Source of the DNA: Parietichytrium sp. I65-24A
Lineage: Eukaryota; Sar; Bigyra; Thraustochytrida; Thraustochytriidae
Length of the DNA: 64,000 bases
NCBI GenBank assembly: GCA_012862575.1
Contig: BLSF01000004.1
Location: 620,001 to 684,000, forward strand
Direction of reading: 5' to 3'
Shown: piece after piece, positions 23,873-34,969 of the stretch
How the letters are laid out: each line of letters begins with the position of its first letter
Numbering within the stretch: position 1 is the stretch's first letter
Program-made: the position numbers and the translations under genes
The notes under the pieces: model-generated
What the model saw: only the letters and a program-made list of their open reading frames with translations
What the model was told of the DNA's origin: nothing
Databases searched by the model: none

Positions 23873-23938
23873 ACGTTTGCCTTGCAGGTTCTAATCACGG
23901 GGTTCTAATCATGACGTTTGCCTCGCAGGTTCTAATCA
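23873..23938. repeat. 25-bp direct repeat, 41-bp period
   Basis: Copies at 23873-23897 and 23914-23938 differ at one base; both contain the core GCAGGTTCTAATCA. A shorter GGTTCTAATCA lies between them at 23901-23911. This is a small local duplication without a visible function. Confidence 0.85.
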
Positions 23939-24759
23939 AGGAAACTGCACCAAACCTGGGTTCTGGCTAGCTCTGGCGAAACAGCACTGACGAGAGGCGT
24001 TGATGGCCGCTAGTGCCGAGCTCGCACTTGCTGATGCAGTTCCAAACATTCAAGCGTGCGTAATTGCGGGTCCGGGCGGTCCGAATGCATGTGTCTTGGT
24101 TCGGCATAGAAAGGATGTGACCGAAGAGCTGCAGTTTTGATGTGGACGGACGGCAACGGGCACACAAGACACCTGTAAGTATTGAAATATGCGAAAGAGC
24201 CAGAGCTCGATGCTTTCAAGACATTGCTTTGGTTCAAGTTCGTCTTTCCTGATTGATTGATTGATCGAGTGTGAGCAATGAGTTCCATTCAGGTGAGATG
24301 AGCCTTTCCTTTCTTCAAAGAATGCAGGGAGATGGAGTGAGTTTGAGGTGCATGACGACGGTAATATTGAGAGGTGGCTGGTACCGTTGGAGGAATTGTG
24401 GTGTGTAATTCACACGATTTTCACGTTGAAATAAAAAACCGAGAAATTGGTTGCGACTGATGCGCTTGCCTTGTTGAAGCGCAAGGTGTCGCAAAGACGA
24501 CAAACGTTCAGCCCCCGGGGAGCTGAGCGTTCAACTGAGACACGCGCATGGCTTTACAAATTGCGATTAAATTAACAGTCTGTTTCGGATCTCTTCTTTG
24601 CAGATTCCTCACGAATTCATGCCGGGCTTCCAAGCGAAGTAAATTCCGAAAAACGCAGCTCCTTACACTGCGCTGGACATGCCTGTGGGAGGGAGGAAGC
24701 CCCGAGTGGTGGGTTGATTCTTTATGTTTGCATAGCTATGACCAAAGTGAAACGGAAAC

Positions 24760-24790
24760 CAGTCGCAAAGATGGGTTCCATTTGCGACTG
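24760..24790. repeat. Inverted repeat, 10-bp arms
   Basis: CAGTCGCAAA at 24760-24769 and its exact complement TTTGCGACTG at 24781-24790 are separated by 11 bases. It can form a short hairpin. GTTGCGACTG-like pieces also occur near 24450 and 28385, so it may belong to a dispersed element. Confidence 0.7.
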
Positions 24791-27700
24791 ATTCACAATT
24801 GCGAGCCGTATTTGCTGCTCTGATAATGGTGATTCGACCGCTTCTCCTGCCTCTCTTTTAAATCAATCACAGCGCGGGAAATCGCGGGAATGGGGAACTC
24901 AGTTTTACCTGTGTCTTTGTGGTGATGCTCGCGGTTAAACAGAAGCGGCGTTTCGACGCTTTCACGCAAAAAGTCACACAAACAGGGGGTTCCAAATCCG
25001 TTCTCGCCGTAATTATCCACATTCGCAGTCCGTTTCTAACCCTTTCAGCCTCAAGACAACTGAGCTCGCAGTTTCGTTACCGTTAGGCAGGTGTCACTGG
25101 CCTGAGGGACAAACTAGGCTACGCTTTTCTGACAAAGTGAATTCTGAATTCTCCTTACACGTCATCAGGGGGTGGCGACGCACTCCAGGGTGGTGTAACA
25201 AACCGCGATACCACGATGCCACGACGCCGCGATGCGGAGCACATTTCGCCAAGAAAAGTCCCTTTCAAGACCCGTTGGTGAGATATATTTCAATTAATCA
25301 AATGGAACACGATGTGAAGGAATTGCATTCTCCTGAGAGTTTCATCATTTCCAAGTCACGTTTTTCTGCTGGTCTGTCACGTGTGTTCCGTGAAGAACAG
25401 AAACAAAGAAAAAACAGTTTGGTTTGGCCTACTCGTTTTTTTCCCTCTCGTTGGCCCTCCGAAGCTGACAGTGAGGGGTCTTACTGGCTCGTCCAGTTCC
25501 GTTTGGTGTGCAAGCCCCAGCTCCCTTTCCCTCCCATATCGTGCCTCCTCCTCACAGCCAGTGAACATCCTTGTACGATAAACGTCTATGGCCGGTCTAC
25601 CCGTACCCAACAGGACACCTTTTGGATGGAGGGGTCCAACGACGGGCACTTCTCTCACCTCCTTCCTCTTTCCTGCAAGCTCCCATCCTTCTCCCGCGAA
25701 AAGGGAGGAGAAGGTAGGAATTTCAATCCCCGAGAGCCGTGGAAGAAAGAAGGGGGCACGGCGCCCTCACATGTCGACCGCCCCCGTAGCAGTGCCTATG
25801 CGGGGACTGTGAGAAATCCCTTCCCCAAAGTCCTGGAGACGAGGTCGGGACACCACAGTCGCAAACTGTAGGGCCTCGAAGTCTAAAGTCCCATCCGAAC
25901 TGAAAGTCGGCAAAACAGGCCAAGCCAGTCAAAGAAGGGCGCGCTCATGAGACGCAAATTGTGCTTTGTTTATCTTGTTCTCTATAATTTACTTACGAAT
26001 AACATCAGTCCAGAATATCAAATTTTCAATTGCAGTGCTGAGTGTGACGTGGTGGGTGTGAGTAGAGAGCGACCTCCGAGCTTTTCGACGATTGCATCAT
26101 TTTGCATCGTTTGTTTGATTGATTGATCTGAAATGAGATCAACTTTGAATGGTTTATGTGCGTTTGGATGTTTTGAGGTTGAGGATTGCTTCTCTTCGGT
26201 GCCAACCAAGGTCTTGTCAGCCTGGTTTTCACATGAGAAGAAACATAATTTTACCATCAACAAACTTCCTTTACGCTGTTAGCTTCGTCGTACGTGGTCG
26301 ACCAAGCGCCATTGCGAGCGCCATTGCGAAAGCTTTCTTTCTTTCATTTCTTTCCTTCTGTCTCTCCAGTCCAGTCCAGTCCAAATGCTGCCTGTGCGAA
26401 ACAAACATAGCTTTCAACCATGCAATACGTCTCGCCCCACTGCTTCACTGCTTCACTGCGTCACTGAACAGCGATGGGATGGGCGAAAGTTGAGCTGGCC
26501 AAGCTTACACCTCGCAGTGTCCCGTGCCGCAAGTGTCGTAAGCTGCCTGACCTGACCCCACCTACGCGATTCATAGTTTCGCAAACGCAAATGGCATGGA
26601 GGAAGAGAAGGGAGATCATGACGTTGTTTGGTGCCCCACGGTTAAGGATCAAGCGCAGCATCAGCGAACGACATTTGCCAAATGTCGCGAGAGGTTGCGA
26701 ACGAACAAGGAAAGAAAAAGAAAAGCAATAGGAAAATAGTTCGCACACTCCGTTTGCAGCCACAGCGCGCTACTCCCAGCCGCTGCAAGTGTACTTGTGG
26801 CGTCTCAGCGCCGCGGGCTAAGCCTGGCTGAGAGGCGCGATTCGCAAGCAACGGCCGTCCGTCTCGGGCCGTCCGTCAAATTCGCATACAACGCCGAGTA
26901 CCGATGCTTGAAAGATGTGTACCACAAGTGTGAGCCTCCGAGCTGTCACCCTCGAGACGCCCCAACTCTTGAGCTCCGTTTACTCCGTTTCCCTCCGTAT
27001 TCGTGTGTGGGACAGTGGAGTGAGGGACGGTGGAGTGGCGACCTTGCCAATCAGGGGAGATATGCATGCTGTGGTAGTTTCGGTGGTGGTGTTTCATGTC
27101 CGAGATTCCGGGTGCTAGCGGTGGTGGTAGTTGACACGGGTCCATTCGTGCGACTGAGATGCAACCTTGCTTCAAGTTTGTATTCCTGAATGTTTTGCGT
27201 GGTTTGGATTTGTCAACTTCTCATGCGCACGAACTCTCACCGTGTAGCCACTTCATGTGGATGAAAATGTGATTACAAGCTAGCGGCTGTAGAATTCGTC
27301 GCCCCCTCTTTCTATTTCTCTGGCCTTGTCAACGAATCCATCCTTCGGTCGATGGTTGCACAGAGTAACACAGAGTAACCTCTCTTATTTATCGATTGAT
27401 TGAATTGTTTTGATTGATTTCTTTTTACATTCACAATCAATTCCGCTTTTTCTTTGCTTGGCTCTGCTTGGCTTTGCCCCTCACTAGACCCTCCTACTTC
27501 CCCACTTGAATTCTGTAATTTCTATCATTGAGAGAACAAGTCCAAGTCGAGTATTACCGGGCAGCCTTGTACCAACGGTAACATACCATGGACTACTGGA
27601 GCATAGCATGTGTGTAGAGAGTGGTATGTTGTGACCCATTTCCTCCGAAAAGGTCGTCAACTCCGGTCATAATCACTCGACTAAAGAGGAGTAGGGAGCT

Positions 27701-29825
27701 CGATTGCTTTTGCTGGACTAGTTTGTTTCGTTTTGTTTCTTTGACTCTTCAATTTAGCGCTGTCTCGCAAACTTCCCGAGATTGGAAAAGCAAAGAATAA
27801 TAGGAGCCATACAGAGTTTTAGTCAAGAAACACAGCTAGTCACGCACTGAGTCAAGAATTCTCTAGTGAGACTGACTGACTTGGACGTGTGAGAGGTTGT
27901 TCAAATTTCCAAATCCAACTCCAAATTCCGCATTCCGCATACTGAGAATACTGATCGCACTGCGGTGGTACGCTAATCGTGCAGTGTTTTGGCCACCCCT
28001 ACGACTGCTCTGGATTCACAAGGTCGTTCTGAAACGGACTGCGAATGCAAAAACCAACTAAAAGTCGTCCAAAACAACAAAATAACGAATCCATCTCACT
28101 GTGGAATTAATTCCTCCCTTCGGCGGCGCAAAGCACAAGCGCTAAATGATCTAAAATCTGAACTGAACTCTGGACAAACCTGTCATGAAATTCCGCCTTG
28201 AAGCCACCTGGCACGTGTACTCGGTATGCCAAGGGGCGTCCAACCCTCTGGTGCAGTTCACCGTTCGAAAGACTTGAGTCAGCTTCGAAACCGTGATGGT
28301 GACTGACGGAGGTCGATGTTCGTAAGCGCATCCCACGGTCACAGCTGTATGACAAGTACGACGGGAAATAACGGCGAGGATTTGCGACTGACCGAGTCAC
28401 CACCCGACTCACAAGACTCAGGGGGCGCTTCTCGCACTCCTATCTCCCACCGTACAGCGTTCCGAGTCGGCACTTTCCCCTCACCCGGGAGGAGAAGGAG
28501 GCCCTCCCAGCAGCCCCGACACTCTCCCTCCTCCATCTTTCTCCCAGGATCGTGCGAAATTGTTTCCTCCTCTTTGGCCTTCAGTGTCCAGTGCCCAATT
28601 AGCACTCCGGCATACCAACGTCTCCACCTTCCTCCTCCCGCAAGAAAGAGCGATTGAGTAGACTCTTCAGTAAGAGCTCGCTGTTCCCGTAACGGTGGGA
28701 ATGCGAATAGGATGTTGATTAAGAGCGCTGTTCGTGCATAAGGGCAAGGGAAATTGGAGGAAATACGTGCTTGCGGGCCACGGAGCAGTCGTAGGAGGGG
28801 CGGGGAAGTGCTAAGGAGAAGGAAGGTGTCAGATGTGCCAGCACACTGGTATAGCGAGCTATGCTGTAGGGATAGATTATACTGGGACTGAGGTCCGCGC
28901 GTGCAGTGAATCTAACTGGAAGACTACCTTCCCTGAAAGGAGTGCCTAGCGCACAGCGTAATCTTCTCATAAGCATGTATGCGCTGCTCCCAAGAGACCC
29001 TGTATCCTGACTAAGTTAGAGGTGGCTGAAACATTTTCAAGAAGGAAGAAGGAGTGCGGTCAAAATTTGTAGCGCTGGATGGGCCGTGACAGTGAGTTGG
29101 GAAAGCGTTGATTCTTTTTTTGCTCGGTGTGACACTCCTCCGTCCTCAATGCGGCCTATTTGCTCCGGGCTTTGGCCAGTTTCAACTTCAGAGCGGCGCA
29201 CTAGCACACGCTCATAGCTGACAAGTTGGCGATCTCAAGTGCCTACATACATACTTGTTCGGCATTAGGTCAGACGAAAGTTCGCAAACCGGGAATTGGA
29301 CAGCGATGCAGGCCAAGGGCGGTTTGTCTTGTTCGTGTTTTTCTTCCCACTGAATATCCACTGTCGAGTAGCATCAAGTACTCGCAGCCAGCGCAACACT
29401 ACCTCGTCGAATGTCGAATGTCGAAAGTCAGCCTGTGACGCAGTCGGTAAGTTAAGCTCCATGTAGCGGGAACAGGAAGGAGAGGCGGAGACAGCGGCAA
29501 GCTAGCTGCCGCGTTGCACTAGCGTCGAGTACTGTTACTCTATCTAGACAGAGCTTCGGTGTAGCTTCTGTAATGGCTCGAAAAATAAGAAGTACTTACT
29601 AGTCCCATACGACGAGCGAACGACCGATGCGCTGCGATACAAACGCTGCGCTCGCAAGTGTCCGATACGGTGGAGATAGGTGAGGCTTGAGGCTACTAGC
29701 AGAGGAAGAAAGGATTAGGGACCCCAGCACCTCACGCCCGGAGATTGACAACCAGCCTCCGGCCAAGGCTTGCTGTTCAATTTAAGGTTAGCGGAGCTTC
29801 TTGGCCGCTTCCCAAATAAGTGGAA

Positions 29826-29854
29826 ATGATTTATGATTTATGATTTATGATTTA
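29826..29854. repeat. ATGATTT heptamer tandem repeat
   Basis: Four consecutive copies of ATGATTT are seen directly in the gene-free region. Confidence 0.9.
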
Positions 29855-30750
29855 TTTTAATTGAAAAAGAGAAGGAAAAGTTACGCGGAAGGTTTTGCGG
29901 CTTGTGCGACAGGTGTGCACTGCCAAACATTCTTCCAAAGTTCGCCTACGCAAACGTACTTGGGACGGTACACTAGAACGGCAAAGGAGATGTAAGTACT
30001 TGTGCTGATGCCGCGGTACGCTCTGCCTGGTTGTGTGCGGTTGTATGTTGAACGCTGTTCTCGGAGTCGCCTGGGCAGATGACAGGTGACAGACAAATTA
30101 TGTCGACATATTTCTCGGCTTTTGTCTGCTGCCATGGGCCAGAGCAGGCCGGTGCCAAAATATGAGTGAAGTTCACTTCCTAACTCAAAGCCAAGACCCA
30201 CGGGTGAGCAAACATGAGCAAAACAATCCAAGTCCAAAGTTTGCCTCCATCATCATCTCGGAGCCTCTCTGAACAGCTTCGTTATCCTTTCTATTTTTTT
30301 TCCCTTTGTTTTTTCTCACTTTCATCATTTGCCGCATGCCGAGTGAATCGAATGAGTAGAAATAGAAGAATTCGAAGATGAATTCAAAAAGTCAATTTCG
30401 ATGAATCAAGAAGCAGCAACTCTTGATTGATTGACTGTGAGATCCATTGCAAACTCTGGAACGGACTGTTCTGACTAAGCTGTGGACTCGTTGACTGGTT
30501 GATTGCTGGACTCGTGGACTCCATCCGCCCTCTCTCCGTCACACTCACTCCCTCATTCGCTCTCACTCATCTCGTCAGTCGACAGAATTTCTGGGACCAG
30601 GAGTACACCGCAGCACTAGTACCGGTACGTTACTACAACTTCGTTTGCCAGTGGCACGTGAGAGTTTAGAATTTAGAATATTTAGAGTGTCGTTGTGGTT
30701 TGTGCCATCATGGCCTCTGCCGTGCCACCACTCTGTAGTTTGTCTGGCTG

Positions 30751-30772
30751 TCTCTCTCTCTCTCTCTCTCTC
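30751..30772. repeat. TC dinucleotide microsatellite
   Basis: Eleven TC units in a row, seen directly; it is in the gene-free stretch. Confidence 0.9.
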
Positions 30773-31100
30773 GCTACTCTTGGACTGAGTGAGAGGCGAG
30801 TGCGCGCTTCTGGCGCACAGCACTGCGAGCCGTAGCGAGTTTCTACCGACGACAGGTATGTCTCGTGGTGTCCAGACTGCACAAAGGGAGGGAGAAAGGT
30901 GGAGCACTCAGTATTCGCACTAGCAATTGCTTTCAGTCTTTTAGTACTTGGTGAGAGGAGGGTGGTTAGGCTTGCAAAGGTGAGCACGCAGCGGCCCTTC
31001 AACAGCGCCTGGAAAGAGAAGAATCTTGTTAGGTCGGTTTGCCAACTGTTAGGAGCCTGCATAGGATGCTCAACGGCTGGGGAAATACATCATTTGGCCG

Positions 31101-31140
31101 AACTGAGAACTGAGAACTGAGAACTGAGAACCGAGAACTG
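31101..31140. repeat. AACTGAG heptamer tandem repeat
   Basis: Five to six copies of AACTGAG (one with CCGAG) are seen directly. Confidence 0.9.
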
Positions 31141-32138
31141 CCGCGCAGTGAGTGCAAAAGTATTCTGTCCACACTCAGGGAAGCTCTCACAGGACAGAAC
31201 AAAAGTAGTGTTTCGTTAGGTGAATGTTAGGTAGAGGAAGCCGGGGCTGCTTTGATTGACTGTGCATGTGTGAAGGCGCGGAGGGTTACCGAGCACAGAG
31301 ACTCAGAGGGGGCGAAAATGAGAGGAGGATGTTTTTCATTTGAGGGCGAACCCTCTGTTTGTGTCGCTTCAGACCAAAACTGCTCAGTAACACTGCATCG
31401 CCAATTATGACATACTCTCCCTGTCGTGTCGTAGGCCATTTACTAGTGCGGAAATAGAAGCGCGCAAGAGGAGCACTCCCGAAAGGATTCTTTGCTTGTT
31501 AATACTCCGCACCTACGTGTAAATATATGACCAACGATCAACTTGCTTTAGGTAGGGCCCCGATAGAGAAAGCTATGCGCCAGTGGAATTTTGCTTGCTC
31601 CTACTGCGAGCTAAGTGGTGATAGAGAAGAGTATGGTTCTTGGAAAGTGGAGTGCCTACGCAGTGCGCTATCAGGGTCGTATACCGTGGAATAGGGCTTG
31701 TGGGAGCTGCCCTTTGCACATTTGGGGAACATTTACACAGGGAGGAGGCAGGAAAACTTTCACCCGTGTGCTAGCGTCAACGGTAGGAAGTGGAAGGGCG
31801 GAAGGAGAAAAGCTTGTATGAGAGAGGCGAAGGGCTTGAGAAGGAGAGCCGGATATGGAGGAGAGGCCGTGAAGCACTGGCAAAGGAGTGAGTTGCGGAC
31901 TAGAAACGACATAGGAAGCGGAGCGGAAATTTTGAATTCTGAACTTCTACGTCTGTCCTCCTCCTTTGGGAGTTGCAAATGCACGCACCCCTTGTTTCAT
32001 GCTGTGAGAGGCGGAGGAATGTTTCTGCCTGAACAGAACGATAACACGCTCAGCTCTGCGCAGGGAGAGGGAAGGGGCAGCCGCGTTGCTAGCTACAGCT
32101 TATAGAAGAAAGAAGAATCGCAAGACGACCGCGGCGCG

Positions 32139-32456
32139 GAGGAAGAGGAAGAAGAAAAAGAGCAAACGGCGCGTAGGAGGTCGGGAGAAGGAAAGGTCCA
32201 GAGGAGAGGAGGCGAGAGAGAGGGAGCGAGGGAGAGAGAGAGGAGGGGGGAAGTTTTCTTGGGAGGGAGTAAGGAGGGGAAAAAAACGAAAGAAAAGCTA
32301 ACGACCCAAGAAGTCGACTAGAAGGGCGGCAGAGCTAGAACAAGCTCGCCATACTCCTCCTCCTCCTTCCTCCTTCCTCCTCCCTCCATTCCTCCTCTTT
32401 CACCTTCCATCCTCTTCCCCATTCTTCCTCTCCTTCTTTCTTCCTTCCTTCCTTCT
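32139..32456. repeat. Purine-rich block followed by pyrimidine-rich block
   Basis: From about 32139 to 32299 the plus strand is mostly A and G (AGGAAGAGGAAG, GAGAGAGAGGAGGG and similar). From about 32354 to 32456 it is almost only C and T (CCTCCTCCTCCTTCC, CCTTCCTTCCTTC). The two blocks lie about 0.7-1.0 kb upstream of the zinc-finger ATG, probably in its promoter or 5' UTR. In a transcript they could pair loosely with each other. Confidence 0.75.
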
Positions 32457-33169
32457 AGCAACAGCCAGTTGCCAATCGGTTGACCAGTTATCGAACTTTG
32501 GACTTTGGGGTTGTGGCTGCCTCTCCTGTTCTCCTACAATCAAACACCATCAACAAGAGCAAAAGTGCAAAAGAGCAAAAGAGCAAGGCAGCAACGCCGT
32601 ATCGTCCATTCGGTCAGTTACTCAAAGCAGCAGAGCAGCAAGGGCACGGAGGCGCACTGGACCATACACGGCCCTCACTCACTCTCTCACTCGCTTACTC
32701 ACTCACTCATCAATTCCCCTCCGTCTCTGGAAAAAGCAACCCCAAAGGCCAAACGAAGAGGCACACAGAGGGGGAGAGTCAGACGTCAGACAGTCAGAGA
32801 GACAGACAGACTGCCAGAGCAGAGCAGGCAGCAGGGTGTGGGAGGTGCACAAGAGTTTAAGAGTGTTTTTGCACACTCCAGAAACTCCAGAGGCCAACCG
32901 TGCATTTCGCTTGTTGATCGCGAGAGACAAACACCGAACTACCTGTCGTCGAGCCTGCAAATTTCGCAGAACCGAAAAAGCACCGGCGCGTACTTGGTGT
33001 ACCGTTCCAATCTGCCTTTTCTTCGGCGAAAAGTGAACAGATCCCATTCAGTTGGAATCTTGAGTTGGGTGGTCAAAGGCCGACCGGAAGGTTTCTTAAT
33101 TTCTTGTTCATAATTACGCCAAAACACTCGCCGGAGAAGCAGTCCCCTTCGCAGGGCAAAGTGCAGGCT

Positions 33170-34459
33170 ATGTTTGTGGAACCTTTCGCCCACGGTCCCT
33201 TTAGTATGGATAGTCGGGCCGCTGGCTTGGGAGCTGCCGCAACCAACGGGAACAAGCTTGCGCAGTCAGGCGCTTGCAAAAACGAGCTCATCTCAGCTAC
33301 CGCGACACCAGGCGCTAACAAGGACACTGACAAGATGGGCACCCCAACCAACGCACCACAACAACAGCAGCAGCAGCAGCAGCTTCTTTCGATCCCCACC
33401 ACGACTGGTTTGCCGCCCAAGCACAACGACACTCCTCAGCAATTGAAGCTTGAGCTGCAACAGCAGGGCTCACGAAAGCGCTCTCTCAACAACCCCGAGA
33501 ACTCTGGCGACGAAGATGAACAACCTTCGCGTAAGAACCGCTCTCTCGCCAGCGGCTCCTCTCGCACTTCTTCCACGTCATCCACAAACTCGCCTTCCAG
33601 CCCTGCCAAGGACAAACACGCCAACAAGAAATGCAGATTTGCGGGTTGCGAAAAGTTCTACCGCTCCGGGTCGCGATACTGCGTGAGCCACGGTGGGGGC
33701 AGGAGGTGCATGGCACCGGGCTGCACCAAATCCGCTCAGGGCTCCACGAACCACTGCTCTGCGCATGGTGGTGGCAAACGTTGCCAATACACAAACTGCA
33801 CCAAGGGTGCCCGCGGCAGGTCTGACTACTGCATCTCGCATGGCTCTCAGGTTAAATCCATGCTTGACTTGCGCCAACAGCACAAACAGCACTTCCAAGG
33901 CAAGCATCTCGGCAGAATTCCGTCCCCTTCATTATTAGGTTCTCCGATGTTTCCTGGCATGTCCTCTTATTCCTCCAACAACTCCCTGCTGCACTCAAGA
34001 TCCTCGGGCCTTTCTCCAGAGCTGGCCCCATCCGGGCTCCATCACCCGTTTGGCTCCATGGGACACCTTTCCATGGTCCCTTCTCAACTCGAGATGGCTC
34101 AATTGGGTAGTCTCGAGGCGCAGCAACAACGGGCCATGTTGTACCGCCAGCAGCAACAACAGCAGCAGCACATGAACTATTTGGAGATGCACCAGAGAAT
34201 AAACGCCAGCAACGAATCCTTACTCGCCTCCCGCATGCAGATGCCAATGGACCTTCAAATGCTCAACTCCATGCATAGTCGCCACCACAGAGCCTCCTCT
34301 GGGCTGTCCGCGATGGCTGATCCGTACGACCCGATCATGTCTACACTTATGCGCCGAACCTCCGCCGACGCCCCTCTTCCTCCCGCGACTGGGTCGTATG
34401 AGCAGCAGGCTATGCTGCAACACCTTCTCTCGCAGTTCAACTCCTCAAAGAAAAAGTGA
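33170..34459 (+). CDS. Zinc-finger protein with three CX4CX10CX2H units (WRKY19-like zinc finger)
   Basis: 429 aa from ATG 33170; the frame runs further upstream without another ATG, so an upstream exon cannot be ruled out. Around residues 154-225 there are three units of identical spacing, CX4CX10CX2H: CRFAGC..CVSH, CMAPGC..CSAH and CQYTNC..CISH, linked by GGGRRC and GGGKRC. Repeats of this kind are annotated as WRKY19-like zinc fingers in oomycetes, other stramenopiles and some algae. Binding to DNA is assumed rather than shown. The N-terminal part has a Gln run (about 63-72) and a basic Ser-rich stretch (RKNRSLASGSSRTSSTSST). A second Gln run is at about 326-335, in a Met/Ser/Gln-rich tail like a transcriptional activation region. 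Likely a nuclear regulator. It converges on the AVL9/MORN gene. Confidence 0.8.
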   Translation: MFVEPFAHGPFSMDSRAAGLGAAATNGNKLAQSGACKNELISATATPGANKDTDKMGTPTNAPQQQQQQQQLLSIPTTTGLPPKHNDTPQQLKLELQQQGSRKRSLNNPENSGDEDEQPSRKNRSLASGSSRTSSTSSTNSPSSPAKDKHANKKCRFAGCEKFYRSGSRYCVSHGGGRRCMAPGCTKSAQGSTNHCSAHGGGKRCQYTNCTKGARGRSDYCISHGSQVKSMLDLRQQHKQHFQGKHLGRIPSPSLLGSPMFPGMSSYSSNNSLLHSRSSGLSPELAPSGLHHPFGSMGHLSMVPSQLEMAQLGSLEAQQQRAMLYRQQQQQQQHMNYLEMHQRINASNESLLASRMQMPMDLQMLNSMHSRHHRASSGLSAMADPYDPIMSTLMRRTSADAPLPPATGSYEQQAMLQHLLSQFNSSKKK

Positions 34460-34969
34460 ATTGGTCAAACGACCTTTGAATCTTTAGCCTGGACCAGGGG
34501 GTCACGGGTGGAAAGTCCCCACTCATTCTCGAGTACATGGTGAGCGATCACACACACTTCTCTGACAGGAAGAGAGAACCGCATGCTGTGTCCCCATTCA
34601 CTTTATTGCACACACAGTCTTGAACCTGAACCTGAACGATGCCAACATCCTTGAAAGACCATTAGAAATCTACGTTATAAATGTTTTATCTTCCTGATTT
34701 CTCCTCGACTTCGTTTTCACCGTAGCTTTCTCGTTTCAATCCTTTCAAGAGTATTTACAGTTTACCTTTCTTCAAAAATGTGTTTTTTCTTGGTTTGCTT
34801 TTTGTTTGTTTCTCCCTTCTAATTTGAATAATACGAATACGAATACGAATAATAAAGCAAGAGACTCGTTCGCAAATCAGGAAAGATAACCTTATATGCT
34901 GACATTTCTGCCAATCGAAAACACACACCACCAGACTTTAGAAGAGGTGGACTTTTAAACAGAGCTGGG
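34460..34969. other. Convergent intergenic region, 510 bp
   Basis: It holds the 3' ends of the zinc-finger and AVL9/MORN genes. Small CTGAAC (34618-34638) and AATACG (34828-34850) repeats are present. No gene was seen. Confidence 0.5.

Larger units (their letters stand above)
18331..33169. other. About 15 kb without recognisable genes
   Basis: No frame in this stretch encodes a family I recognise, no spliced chain of exons could be built, and no tRNA-like B box with a matching stem was found by eye. The longest open frame (25137-25871, +, 244 aa) has no domain, no hydrophobic pattern and uneven composition. What is present is simple sequence: GA runs (20705-20732, 20998-21019), a TC run (30751-30772), 7-bp tandem repeats (19069-19093, 29826-29854, 31101-31140), a 25-bp direct repeat (23873-23938), a hairpin (24760-24790), scattered GAATTCTGAATT and GTACT/AGTAC motifs, and a purine block followed by a pyrimidine block (32139-32456). 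The two ends must hold the promoters of eEFSec and of the zinc-finger gene. Confidence 0.6.

Noticed and set aside
25137-25871. Longest open frame (244 codons, +) in the gene-free stretch
   Set aside because: No domain, no homology I recognise, uneven composition, and no splice partners. A chance frame is more likely.
32086-32301. Lys/Arg-rich plus-strand frame upstream of the zinc-finger gene
   Set aside because: It is the translation of the purine-rich block; composition explains it.
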